Source: Segatella copri
Lineage (GTDB): Bacteria; Bacteroidota; Bacteroidia; Bacteroidales; Bacteroidaceae
DNA length: 64,000 bases
Reading direction: 5' to 3'
Assembly (NCBI RefSeq): GCF_002224675.1
Contig: NZ_NMPZ01000005.1
Span: 1 to 64,000 of the forward strand
The position numbers were made by a program, and so were the translations under genes. Shown in pieces: positions 30,632 to 39,682 of the stretch. The notes beneath the pieces were generated by a model. The model made no database searches. It was given only the letters and a program-made list of their open reading frames with translations, and was not told the origin of the DNA. Position 1 is the stretch's first letter. Every line of letters begins with the position of its first letter.

Positions 30632-31909
30632 TTACCACTTGTCCTTGGTGACAATCTCGTCGTTCCAGTGATGATCCTTAGGGAACTGCTGATTGTTCCA
30701 TGCCTTCACCTGGGTCCAAGGCTGTGCTGCATCTGTCCAGAACGGATGATCGGCAGGCAGGCCGAGAGGCATGAAGGCAAGGGTGGTCATATAGAGCGAA
30801 CCGTTGTTGGTGTACCAGTCGGCTACGTTCTTCTGGCTGTTTCCGCAGAAACCGATGGAGAGATAACCCTTCTCATTGAAGTTATTCTCCTGGTCGAACA
30901 TGCGATGGAGCACCTTGGTCAGGGCTGCACGCACCTGTCCGTTGCTCAAATCCTTTGGCAACTTCTGGTACCATGCCATCAAGGCAAGCGGCTGCATGGT
31001 TGCCATACGGTAAGGAATGCTTCTGCCGAAAGCCGGGAAGGTTCCTTCCGGAGAGATGAATCTCTCGAGGATGATGCTGTACTTCTGGCAGCGCTTCAAC
31101 TCCCGGTCGTAGTACTTCTGATAGTCGAGGCGGGAATTCACCTTGGCATCCACCATTGCCTGGAGTGTTTCCAGATACATAGGATGGAACACATAGCTGC
31201 TGTAGTAATCGAATGCGAACGAAGGACCATCGGCGTACCAGCCATCGCCTACATACCACTCCTCCACCTTGCGGCAGGCAGAATTCACGCGATATTCATC
31301 GAAATCGCCACCCGCCTTTGCCATGAAGCTCTCGATGGTAGAAGAGAAGAGGAGCCAGTTGGTATAAGGAGGATCGATGTGGCGGAGCTTGGCAAACTCC
31401 TTTAGGTATCGCTGCTTGGTCACCTCATCCAAAGGCATCCAGAGTGTATCGTAAGCCCGGAGGAAACTCTCGGCGATATAGGCAGCATCTACCAGGTTCT
31501 GACCGCCGATGCCCCAGCAGAGATAGTCAGGACTCTGAGGATCTACGGCATTCTTGTAGGAAGCCAAAGCCCACTCACGCAGCTGCTTGCGCTGCTTGCC
31601 TTCGGCTGTGGCATCATCAGGAAGAGTCAGCCAGGGAGCCACGCCAGCCATCAGTCTGCCGAAGCACTCCATATAGAGCACCTTCCTGTTGCGGTTGTCG
31701 AAGCTTGGACTGAACTCCGTCTGCATATTCTTCTGCAGCTCGCCCTTTGCCATATTCTCCAGCACGGGCTGAGCCATCTTATAGGCAAGTGAGCACCAAT
31801 ATTGGCGGTCGCTCTGCTGTTGTGCCTTCTTCTTCGCTGCGCTGATTCCCATGAACGGAATCAAAGCCAGAAGAAGGGTGATCATGATATTCTTATATAT
31901 ATGAATCAT
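30632..31909 (-). CDS. DUF2264 protein, probable uronic-acid-active glycosidase
   Basis: The product has 425 residues with a signal peptide (NIMITLLLALIPFMGISAA) and an all-helical body. I recognise the DUF2264 pattern in MECFGRLMAGVAPWLTLPDD, LLFSSTIESFMAKAG, DGWYADGPSFAFDYYSSYVF and FPAFGRSIPYRMATMQPLAL. From memory, CAZy places some of these proteins in GH154, reported to act on glucuronic acid. That link should be checked. ATG 31909 is the first ATG; the frame runs only slightly further on a TTG. It heads an operon with GH105 (50 bases) and GH2, and a TACATTTG box lies at 31980-31987. Confidence 0.75.
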   Translation of the reverse strand: MIHIYKNIMITLLLALIPFMGISAAKKKAQQQSDRQYWCSLAYKMAQPVLENMAKGELQKNMQTEFSPSFDNRNRKVLYMECFGRLMAGVAPWLTLPDDATAEGKQRKQLREWALASYKNAVDPQSPDYLCWGIGGQNLVDAAYIAESFLRAYDTLWMPLDEVTKQRYLKEFAKLRHIDPPYTNWLLFSSTIESFMAKAGGDFDEYRVNSACRKVEEWYVGDGWYADGPSFAFDYYSSYVFHPMYLETLQAMVDAKVNSRLDYQKYYDRELKRCQKYSIILERFISPEGTFPAFGRSIPYRMATMQPLALMAWYQKLPKDLSNGQVRAALTKVLHRMFDQENNFNEKGYLSIGFCGNSQKNVADWYTNNGSLYMTTLAFMPLGLPADHPFWTDAAQPWTQVKAWNNQQFPKDHHWNDEIVTKDKW

Positions 31910-31979
31910 AGATAGTTGCAATTTTATGAGTTTGTTGAATTCTGTTAAACGATGATTGCAGTATTATCATTTCATGCTG

Positions 31980-31987
31980 CAAATGTA
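31980..31987 (-). promoter_or_regulatory. -7 box of the DUF2264-GH105-GH2 operon
   Basis: On the minus strand this reads TACATTTG, about 70 bases before the DUF2264 start and 43 bases past the GH43 stop. Confidence 0.55.
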
Positions 31988-32029
31988 ATTAAAATAATTT
32001 AGAAACGAGCAGAGCGACCGTGTTTTTTA

Positions 32030-33148
32030 TCATTTTTTCAACACTGGAGCACCATTTTCCCAGGAAATAGGTATCCAGAGGTGACGACTGTCGCTCAAAT
32101 GCTTCGGATTCCACATATCTGCCATGAATACATAGTCGGCACCATGGAACATCTTCTTCTGTGCTGCAGTTTCCACCTTATATATATAGGTACCCTGTGC
32201 ACCGAAGGTCTTGTCGGCACCCTCTCCACGGCATGGATTAGGCAACTGCTCCCAAGGACCGAAGATATTCTTAGCCTTGAACATGCGGGCTGCATTTGGA
32301 GCCCAACCGGTACATCCGCTGGTAATCATCCAGTAGGTGCCATCCTGCTTGAAGATGGTTGGAGCCTCGTTCTGTCCGCCGGCAGCTACTCGTACGTAGC
32401 AACCGTTGTGCTGCATGTAGTCATCTGTCAACTGTGCTATCTGGAGAGTCAGGTTTTCCTCTGAAGAATAGATGTGGTAAGCCTTGCCATCATCGTCGAT
32501 GAAGATGGTCATATCTCTCGACATCTGTCCACCCTGGAAGTCTCTCATCCAGAACATACCTCGTTCTATCTGAGTGCGCCAGGCTGGAGTCCACCATTCT
32601 TTCAGTTCAGGGAAGAGAAGCTGATGCTTGAGGTCGGTGGTATCCGGCTTCGCAAACCCGATAGGATAAAGACCTGGATTCACTCTGCCAGAGCGGATGA
32701 ACTTGAATGGTCCGAAAGGAGTATCGCTGGTTGCTACACCATAGCGGGCAGCAGCATATCCCTGACCCTTCAATTCGAGATGGAACCACATGACGAACTT
32801 TCTGGTCTTCTGATTGTAGAGAACCTTAGGGCGCTCGATGATGCAACCACCCTCGATGTCGCTGCCCGGTTCGCTAGATACAGGGAGCACCAATCCATGG
32901 TTGGTCCATTTCTTGAGATCCTTCGAAGTAAAGCAGCTTACGCCGAGAGAGCTGTAAGGCTTGCCATCCTGCGAACGGCTTTCGCCATACCAGTAGTAGG
33001 TACCCTTGTAGTTGAAGATGTTGCCACCGTGCGCATTGATATGCTTGCCGGTATTGTCTTTCCATACACCTCCGTCCATCGGAGCCTGTGCCAGGGTTGG
33101 GAGACAGGACATCATCCACAACACTATAAATGTGAATAGTTTATTCAT
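32030..33148 (-). CDS. GH43 family glycosidase
   Basis: The product has 372 residues with a signal peptide (MNKLFTFIVLWMMSCLPTLA) and a five-bladed beta-propeller of GH43. Visible are HINAHGGNIFNYKGTYYWYG with an early His, EGGCIIERPKVLYN, RDMTIFIDDDGKAYHIYSSE and QNEAPTIFKQDGTYWMITSG, which together carry the acid residues of the family. The HINAHGG motif resembles GH43 members that act on galactose or arabinose units, including beta-1,3-galactosidases, so the substrate is uncertain. A TAAATTTG box lies at 33201-33208, giving it its own promoter ahead of the DUF2264 operon. Confidence 0.87.
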   Translation of the reverse strand: MNKLFTFIVLWMMSCLPTLAQAPMDGGVWKDNTGKHINAHGGNIFNYKGTYYWYGESRSQDGKPYSSLGVSCFTSKDLKKWTNHGLVLPVSSEPGSDIEGGCIIERPKVLYNQKTRKFVMWFHLELKGQGYAAARYGVATSDTPFGPFKFIRSGRVNPGLYPIGFAKPDTTDLKHQLLFPELKEWWTPAWRTQIERGMFWMRDFQGGQMSRDMTIFIDDDGKAYHIYSSEENLTLQIAQLTDDYMQHNGCYVRVAAGGQNEAPTIFKQDGTYWMITSGCTGWAPNAARMFKAKNIFGPWEQLPNPCRGEGADKTFGAQGTYIYKVETAAQKKMFHGADYVFMADMWNPKHLSDSRHLWIPISWENGAPVLKK

Positions 33149-33200
33149 TTGCTGATGTTATTATTAAGTTAGTGAATACGCTAATTGTTTGTTTTGTCTG

Positions 33201-33208
33201 CAAATTTA
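33201..33208 (-). promoter_or_regulatory. -7 box of the GH43 gene
   Basis: On the minus strand this reads TAAATTTG, about 53 bases before the GH43 start. Confidence 0.55.
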
Positions 33209-33435
33209 AAGAAAAAACCCCTCTTATGGGTCTAATATTCGGTACAAAAGGGATACAAATCGGTAAAATGCTGGAAAAACAAATGCAATTCATCCTTTCT
33301 CCCCTCCACAAAGCTATTAATTACGATAAATCTTTCGCATGGTTCAAGAACAGGCTGAAGCGTCTCAAGCAGCACGCCCTGAAAGCCCAAGCACCAGGAG
33401 CTTCTGCCCTTTCAGGGCATGTGAAGTTTTCTGTT

Positions 33436-33661
33436 ATTAGTCGTGGAAATGTGTGAAAAATCAATAGATTTCCACGACTAATAACTCATTTCCCATCACT
33501 ATTCTGCGCGAAACGATGTTTTTACCCCATTTCGCACAGAATAGCGACACAAAAAGTTTCACGATGGATGCTTTTTCCGTATATGACAACCGCAAAACTG
33601 TTAATTACTGTTATTAACCGTGGAAATCTATCGATTTTTCTCACATTTCCACGACTAATAA
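33436..33661. repeat. Dispersed palindrome pair and GCGCGAAA element
   Basis: ATTAGTCGTGGAAAT (33436-33450) faces its exact complement (33468-33482), and a similar imperfect copy ends near 33660. Between them lies a 52-base unit (33498-33549) containing TATTCTGCGCGAAA facing TTTCGCACAGAATA. The same order recurs at 47313-47424 behind the HTCS. The element fills most of the 565-base gap 33149-33713. A GCCCTGAAA-type dispersed repeat lies just before it (33378-33421). Confidence 0.75.
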
Positions 33662-33673
33662 ATTATTTATTTG

Positions 33674-33681
33674 TATCTTTG
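33674..33681 (+). promoter_or_regulatory. -7 box of the AAA ATPase gene
   Basis: TATCTTTG lies 32 bases before the ATG at 33714. Confidence 0.6.
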
Positions 33682-33713
33682 CAGCACAATAAACAATTAA
33701 TATACAGAAAGAT

Positions 33714-35144
33714 ATGATAGTAGGACGGGAAAAAGAAATAGAGTTTCTCAAAGGGCTACTCGAAGAAGAAGAGTCGCAATTTGTAGCTATATATGGCAGA
33801 CGACGCGTAGGAAAGACTTTCCTGATAAGAGAGACTTTCAACTATAGCTTTGCCTTTCAACATACAGGTATATATGGAGCCTCACTCAAAGAGCAGCTAA
33901 GTGAATTTACGGAATCACTATACTCTGCTGGTATGAGAAAGGTAAAAGAACTTCCTTCTAATTGGAATGAGGCGTTCCACTTATTAGAACGATTCATCGA
34001 AAAATCGAAAGATACCCAGAAGAAGAAGATAATCTTCATCGATGAAATGCCGTGGATGGATACACATAAATCAAACTTTGTACGCTCGCTAGACCATTTT
34101 TGGAACAGTTGGGCAACTGCAAGAAAAGACATTATCCTTATCATTTGTGGCAGTGCCACCTCTTGGATCATCAACAACATCATTATGAATTATGGCGGTT
34201 TGCACAATCGCTTAACAAACCAGATATTTCTGGAACCATTCAGTTTGAGAGAATGCCAGGCATTCTGCGAAAAGCGTAAACTGGGATATACAGAACGCCA
34301 GATCCTAGAAGCCTATATGGCACTTGGTGGTATTCCTTATTACTGGAGCTTTCTGAAAAGGGGACAAAGCGTAGCACAGAATTTCGATAGAATGTTCTTT
34401 TCAGAGAGAGGGGAACTTACCCAGGAATTCAATGCGCTCTATGCATCCTTGTTTAAAAGACCAACGACCCATATTTCCATTATCACAGCATTGGCTAGCA
34501 AAAAAATGGGTATGTTGAGAAAAGACATCTTAGATGCAACTGGGCTCTCCGACAACACCACATTCTCCAATGCTCTACAAGAACTAGAACAATGTGGTTT
34601 CATCAGAAAATTCATGCCGATAGGTGGGAAAAGCAAAAACGCCATCTATCAGCTTATGGATAATTACACCCTTTTCTATTTTGACTTCATCAAAAAAAAT
34701 ACGAATCAAGACGAACACTACTGGACTGCCAACATGGACACAACCATACACAACGGTTGGGCAGGCAGGGCATTTGAACGTGTCTGCATACAGCATATCA
34801 AGCAGATTAAAACAGCATTAGGATTTGCAGCGGTCATCAGTACTGCTCACTCATGGGTATACAAGCCAAAGGATTTATCTGAAAAAGGGGTACAAATAGA
34901 TCTCCTGATTGATAGAAATGACCAAACCATCAACCTTTGCGAAATGAAATATACCAATGCTCCATATACCATAAGCGAAGAGGAGGACATGAAGATTCGA
35001 AACAGAAAAGCTGTTTTCATAAAAGAAACAGGAACAAACAAATCCATCCTCATAACGATGATTACCACCTACGGTCTAACTCCAGGAGGTTATGCAGACG
35101 ATATTCATTGTCAGGTTACAATGAAAGACCTATTTCGCTTTTAA
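33714..35144 (+). CDS. AAA ATPase of the DUF234/PD-(D/E)XK type
   Basis: This is an intact 476-residue cytoplasmic ATPase with the P-loop GRRRVGKTFLIRE (about residues 28-40), Walker B IIFIDEMPWMD and sensor LIICGSATSWI. A middle winged-helix part (MGMLRKDILDATGLSDNTTF) precedes a C-terminal PD-(D/E)XK-like DUF234 domain (GVQIDLLIDRNDQTINLCEM). The family is frequent in Bacteroidales and thought to be related to mobile or defence genes, and no specific activity is established that I know of. It sits alone between the GH43 block and an outer-membrane receptor gene. It is the one intact relative of several decayed AAA genes in the window. Confidence 0.88.
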   Translation: MIVGREKEIEFLKGLLEEEESQFVAIYGRRRVGKTFLIRETFNYSFAFQHTGIYGASLKEQLSEFTESLYSAGMRKVKELPSNWNEAFHLLERFIEKSKDTQKKKIIFIDEMPWMDTHKSNFVRSLDHFWNSWATARKDIILIICGSATSWIINNIIMNYGGLHNRLTNQIFLEPFSLRECQAFCEKRKLGYTERQILEAYMALGGIPYYWSFLKRGQSVAQNFDRMFFSERGELTQEFNALYASLFKRPTTHISIITALASKKMGMLRKDILDATGLSDNTTFSNALQELEQCGFIRKFMPIGGKSKNAIYQLMDNYTLFYFDFIKKNTNQDEHYWTANMDTTIHNGWAGRAFERVCIQHIKQIKTALGFAAVISTAHSWVYKPKDLSEKGVQIDLLIDRNDQTINLCEMKYTNAPYTISEEEDMKIRNRKAVFIKETGTNKSILITMITTYGLTPGGYADDIHCQVTMKDLFRF

Positions 35145-35228
35145 CTTTCGCTTTCCGGGGGTAACATTTCTCGCCTAGAAGTTGCCGTAATCTCATATTT
35201 TTTGTTACTTTGAGGTAGATAATTATAA

Positions 35229-35283
35229 AAAGAAAGGGTCTATATACCACCTGTTATCGTGGCATATAGACCCTTTCTTTTAC
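35229..35283. terminator. Bidirectional terminator between AAA and receptor genes
   Basis: AAAGAAAGGGTCTATAT pairs with ATATAGACCCTTTCTTT around a 20-base loop, with A/T runs on both sides, between convergent genes. Between it and 35350 a short minus-strand C-terminal-like fragment (HFPKICQERLNEIQL, then a stop) may be a relic but is too short to assign. Confidence 0.8.
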
Positions 35284-35352
35284 ACCATCTACAATTGAAT
35301 CTCATTCAGTCGCTCCTGACAGATCTTTGGGAAATGGCTTTAAGTTCATATT

Positions 35353-37491
35353 TTATCTTAAACCAGTATCTTTATCACTATTGTTCAATATACGTCTGTC
35401 TGTCTTATATTTTCTACCATGACTAAAGGTATAGCCAAGTGTAAACATAAGCATATTACCATTATTCTTGATATAAGTAACTCCTCGACTTATATAATAC
35501 TTACTATTTGTTCTATTTTTATAGTCAAATCCCTGTGGATAGCCCAAAAGAAGACAACTTAGACCTAGACGAAGATTCTTATGTTTATAAGACACCGTGA
35601 GGGTGGATTTTTTCTCTCCGGCGCTTCTTGTTTCACCAGAAAAACTCTCCCAGGCATTGGCAAAATAATACTCCACATACCATTTCTTCAAATTCAAAGA
35701 TGCCGTTAAACCATAATGCAAAGGCTCGAAATCGTGCGAATAATCCAAGCCACGGCTTCTCTTGTGCTGATATTGCAGCTCTCCTTGGATATCAAAGATA
35801 TCAGGGATGACATGGAATACCAAAGTCGTATAAGCGAAATAAGAAGTAAAACTTTTCTGGTTCTCAGGCTTCCACACATACAAATAGCTACCATCCGCTT
35901 GCTGTTGTGGCAAAATGCTTGTCATAATGGCATCTGGAGTGTAGCTCATATTACCGCCCCAGTAAACATCAACTATCTTATTATTCCATGTGAAGCCCAA
36001 ATCACCATAATAAGTAGATGTTGCCTTCAAGGTACTATTACCATCATTTGCTTGCATTGTACTTCCCTGCTGTCGCACCTCGCTCAACTGGGACAACGAA
36101 GGCACCTGTGGATTGATAGAGCCTGTAAGTCTAATTCTAAAATTCTTAATAGAATTAGTGGCTAATGTAAACTTCGGTCTAAAAGTCCACTTGTGAAACC
36201 CCACACTACCTTGCTCTATTGATATATAGTTTGCACCAACACCTAACTGGAAATTAGCGATTTTACCCAAGCGTCCATCCAATTGCGAAAACAAATACAC
36301 ATTATTGGAATTCAAGACTGTAGTAACATTCTGACTTCCTGTATATTTGTTATCAGTTCTACTAACAGCATAGTTAGTACCACCAGAAAAGGACAGCTCC
36401 TTATTCAACAGTTTGGTGTAAATTGCCTCTGTTATCAAAGAATACTTACTACCATCGGCTTCATAGCCATAGTCGTGTAAAGGACTGGAATTCAACGTTT
36501 CATCAACATCCCCCAGCAATACATATTCATTCTGTCTATGAGTGTTATCTGAGCCTAAATGAGTGCCGACGACATTGATGATAAGACTTTGTTTTTTAGG
36601 CAGATTCAGACTATAATAAATATCCAACACAGGATTTCGATCATGCCCAAAATCATTGGTAAAAAGCAACAAATCTTGTCGCCCAGTTTCAAATACCTTT
36701 TGCAGTTTCTTGTTGTAAGGGGAATTGGTCCAGTCAAACCCAAATCTCACATTTAATGAATACTTACCAGGATCAGCTAAGTTGTAGCTAAGCTGTAAGT
36801 TATGAGAATTATAGGTCATCTCTGCATCTTGACCGACATAATCTACAGTACGCTCCAGTCCATCAGGCTGCAAATATACAGAATGGCTGTCCTTTCGTCT
36901 CTTATCATACCAACGATAGTTCAATCCATAAGACAGGCCGAACTCAGACTTCTTATAATTATATCTGAAGAATGCATAACTGTTATTGAATCTTTCCCAA
37001 AGAGCCTGAGTTGTATTGACACCACCTACGTAACCGACATATCTTTTCTTTACGATATAATTGATTACAACGGCAAGGCTTGCATCACCATAGCGCACTC
37101 CAGGATTATCTATGTACTCAATACGGGTAACCTCATTCGGCTGCAAAGCCAAGACGTCCTGTACCGTAGCCTTAATATCATTGATACGAACCTGAACGCC
37201 ACCAAGATAACTGCTGATGCTCTGCTGTGCCTCATTCACCTTGAGATTAGGCAAATGCAATTTTCTCAGAAGATCATAGCCATTGGAGGAGTTTTCCTTA
37301 ATCTTGGCAGTAGGCAGGATAATATCTCTGTCAACCTTATGAATCACACGAGCCGCCTTGACTACAACATCACTCAAGTGTAGTGTAGTATCAATCGGGA
37401 CTATATCTTTTTCAACATTTACAGTGTCATTTTCTTGTGCATTCACATCTATTGATGCCAACAATAGCATTATAAACATTATCTGTTTCAT
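35353..37491 (-). CDS. Outer-membrane TonB-receptor-like beta-barrel protein
   Basis: This 712-residue protein has a signal peptide (MKQIMFIMLLLASIDVNAQ). A short plug domain (LSDVVVKAARVIHKVDRD, DVLALQPNEVTRIEYIDNPG, about 40-145) is followed by a long beta-barrel with many aromatic-ending strands. It lacks the N-terminal carboxypeptidase-like domain of SusC and has no SusD partner, so it is probably not a glycan importer. Its closest match in the window is the protein encoded at 20011-22296. It lies downstream of SusD1 on the same strand, but a terminator-like stem (37568-37615) separates them. The ligand is unknown. Confidence 0.8.
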   Translation of the reverse strand: MKQIMFIMLLLASIDVNAQENDTVNVEKDIVPIDTTLHLSDVVVKAARVIHKVDRDIILPTAKIKENSSNGYDLLRKLHLPNLKVNEAQQSISSYLGGVQVRINDIKATVQDVLALQPNEVTRIEYIDNPGVRYGDASLAVVINYIVKKRYVGYVGGVNTTQALWERFNNSYAFFRYNYKKSEFGLSYGLNYRWYDKRRKDSHSVYLQPDGLERTVDYVGQDAEMTYNSHNLQLSYNLADPGKYSLNVRFGFDWTNSPYNKKLQKVFETGRQDLLLFTNDFGHDRNPVLDIYYSLNLPKKQSLIINVVGTHLGSDNTHRQNEYVLLGDVDETLNSSPLHDYGYEADGSKYSLITEAIYTKLLNKELSFSGGTNYAVSRTDNKYTGSQNVTTVLNSNNVYLFSQLDGRLGKIANFQLGVGANYISIEQGSVGFHKWTFRPKFTLATNSIKNFRIRLTGSINPQVPSLSQLSEVRQQGSTMQANDGNSTLKATSTYYGDLGFTWNNKIVDVYWGGNMSYTPDAIMTSILPQQQADGSYLYVWKPENQKSFTSYFAYTTLVFHVIPDIFDIQGELQYQHKRSRGLDYSHDFEPLHYGLTASLNLKKWYVEYYFANAWESFSGETRSAGEKKSTLTVSYKHKNLRLGLSCLLLGYPQGFDYKNRTNSKYYISRGVTYIKNNGNMLMFTLGYTFSHGRKYKTDRRILNNSDKDTGLR

Positions 37492-37567
37492 ACCCCTTAT
37501 TTTATTAACGAACTATTGTTTCGTCTTATTAATTAACTAAAGTTTTCCACCCCAAAATAATAGGAGT

Positions 37568-37615
37568 AAGGCTCAGAAGAGATTATCCATCAATGGACAA
37601 TTTCATCTGAGCCTT
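37568..37615 (-). terminator. Terminator of the SusC1/SusD1 operon
   Basis: AAGGCTCAGA (37568-37577) pairs exactly with TCTGAGCCTT (37606-37615). It lies 43 bases past the SusD1 stop on the minus strand. Confidence 0.65.
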
Positions 37616-37657
37616 GATTGATTAGAATACTTATTTAATCTAGTTTAGTCTAGAAGA

Positions 37658-39664
37658 CTACTTCTCTGCTGACTGACCTGCTGATGTTGGCCAATATGGG
37701 TTCTGATACAATGGACTCTTCTCTACAGAAGAATAATCACTTGCTGTAAGCAGGAACTGCTTGATAGGAAGTGGCTGCAGATAGTGAGCCATGTGCCAGG
37801 TGAAACCATCCTTGTAGCTGTTGGTAGCTGTCATGTTCACCTCCAATGGACGATAGTACTCGCTCAGAGAAGAGCTTGATACGTTGGCATTAGAAGAGCC
37901 ATCGGCATTCAGGTTGTTATACCAGCTCTGCATTGGAGTATTCCAGAGATGAATACCCTCCATGTGAGCAGGAGTTGTCATCAACTGATCGTATGAACGC
38001 CAGCGCTGCAAATCCATACCACGAAGACCTTCTGAAATCAACTCGCAACGACGCTCACGACGGATATTGTAGAGAATCTTATCGGTCAACTGCTTGCCTG
38101 CAGAGTAAGAACCCCAGTCGGCAGTTTCCTTACTCATCTCAGTAGCATCGATGGTAACCTGTGGGTTAACAGCATCACCTGTGAAGCCGGCAGCCTTACG
38201 TACATCCTTCCAATACTCCAGAACCTTGCCAGAAAGACTGTTGGTCAACATATACTCAGCCTCCATGTAGTTCAGCAGTGCCTCGGTAGCACGGAAGATT
38301 TCAGCTGCATTGTAGCAGTTACCATTACCTGTATTAGCCTTATCAAAGGTACCACCCTTACGGATTGCATAACCTGTAGAATAGTCATTCTCGGCATTAC
38401 GTGTGGTAATGGTTGGATATGGCTCGTCGATGACATAGTGATCCTCTGAAGCAGACATATTCTTGAATACATTCTTCTGTCCAGGAACCTTCAGGAAGAT
38501 GGTGAGACGAGGGTCACGATTGGTAGCAACATCAGCGATAGTCTGGTCGCTATAGGTATAGGCTGAATTATAGATAGGCTTACCATCCTTCATCACATAG
38601 CCCTCTACCATAGAGCGGGTAAGACCTACACCAAAGTCTCCATGCTGGACACCAACCTCCACATTATTGACTACACCCAACTCCTTGCTATACTGGCGCC
38701 AAAGGATAACCTCAGGTGTACCCGACATATCTGTAGTACCCCAGATATTGAAGTAAGGGTTCTGAGGATCACCTTCCTTCTGAGGAATAGTACCGGTGTT
38801 AACCATCAACTGATCCTTATACTTGTCAGCTACCATTTCGGCAGCCTTGGCACTCTCCTGCAGGAAATACTTAGCCTCAGCATCAACAGAACCTGTAGGA
38901 TACTGATAGTTGGCATTATACTCCTTAGCCTTGCCTGGCCATCCCTCGCCGTTAGGAACGAAAGCTGTGCCGGCAAAATAAGTCAGCCAAGAACCCTCGT
39001 AGAGAGCTACACGGCTCTTGAACAGGCGGGCTGCATCTGGAGAGATACGGGTATGGTTCTTGTCAAAACCATCCTGCATCAGCGAGATAGCCTTGTCCAG
39101 GTCTTCCATGATGAAACGAGCCACCTCGTTGCAAGGCTGACGCTTGTTGGCAGCCACCAGGATTTCCTCATTGTCAGGGAATGCCTCGGTTACAATAGGA
39201 AGGTCGCCCCACTTCTGCAACATATCGAAGTAGCAATATGCTCTCATAAAGTAGATCTCACCGATATACTGGTTGATGATAGCCTCACTACCAGAGATCT
39301 TACCAGCCTTCTGAGCCTCGAGGATAGAATTGAGCTGGTAATTGATGTTGCGGATATTATTCCAAGACCAGTTGCCGTTATCATTGGCTGTTTTCCAAAG
39401 TCCTGTGGCAAACTTGCCATCACCTTTCCAGTTGATCTGGTTGTCGGTATTCACATCTCCGGCATAGAGACCATAGCTCCAGTTGGCGTGTCCTGGCATG
39501 ACATCACCATAGAACTGATCGGCAGCAGCTTTCACCTTTGCCTCTGAAGTAAAGAATCCATCAGAAGGTAAGCTTGATGGTGGCTCCTGCTCCAGATAAT
39601 CACTACAAGAAGAGAAGGATGCAGCAAGTGCCAATGACATAAGTGCTATATGTTTGAATTTCAT
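37658..39664 (-). CDS. SusD-like nutrient-binding lipoprotein (SusD1)
   Basis: This 668-residue surface lipoprotein caps its SusC partner and binds glycan. It starts with a lipoprotein signal (FSSC near residue 20) and has the TPR-rich SusD fold (N-terminal SusD-like part about 20-250, with YIGEIYFMRAYCYFDMLQKW). The C-terminal RagB/SusD part includes ERRCELISEGLRGMDLQRW. It lies 18 bases downstream of SusC1. At 668 residues it is longer than the usual 500-600. The particular glycan is not predictable from sequence, though the neighbouring enzymes suggest arabinogalactan or pectin side chains. Confidence 0.93.
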   Translation of the reverse strand: MKFKHIALMSLALAASFSSCSDYLEQEPPSSLPSDGFFTSEAKVKAAADQFYGDVMPGHANWSYGLYAGDVNTDNQINWKGDGKFATGLWKTANDNGNWSWNNIRNINYQLNSILEAQKAGKISGSEAIINQYIGEIYFMRAYCYFDMLQKWGDLPIVTEAFPDNEEILVAANKRQPCNEVARFIMEDLDKAISLMQDGFDKNHTRISPDAARLFKSRVALYEGSWLTYFAGTAFVPNGEGWPGKAKEYNANYQYPTGSVDAEAKYFLQESAKAAEMVADKYKDQLMVNTGTIPQKEGDPQNPYFNIWGTTDMSGTPEVILWRQYSKELGVVNNVEVGVQHGDFGVGLTRSMVEGYVMKDGKPIYNSAYTYSDQTIADVATNRDPRLTIFLKVPGQKNVFKNMSASEDHYVIDEPYPTITTRNAENDYSTGYAIRKGGTFDKANTGNGNCYNAAEIFRATEALLNYMEAEYMLTNSLSGKVLEYWKDVRKAAGFTGDAVNPQVTIDATEMSKETADWGSYSAGKQLTDKILYNIRRERRCELISEGLRGMDLQRWRSYDQLMTTPAHMEGIHLWNTPMQSWYNNLNADGSSNANVSSSSLSEYYRPLEVNMTATNSYKDGFTWHMAHYLQPLPIKQFLLTASDYSSVEKSPLYQNPYWPTSAGQSAEK

Positions 39665-39682
39665 ATTAATATCTCCTTTTAA

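Noticed and set aside
35286..35350. Short minus-strand C-terminal-like fragment before the receptor gene
   Set aside because: Fifteen or so residues cannot be assigned to any family.
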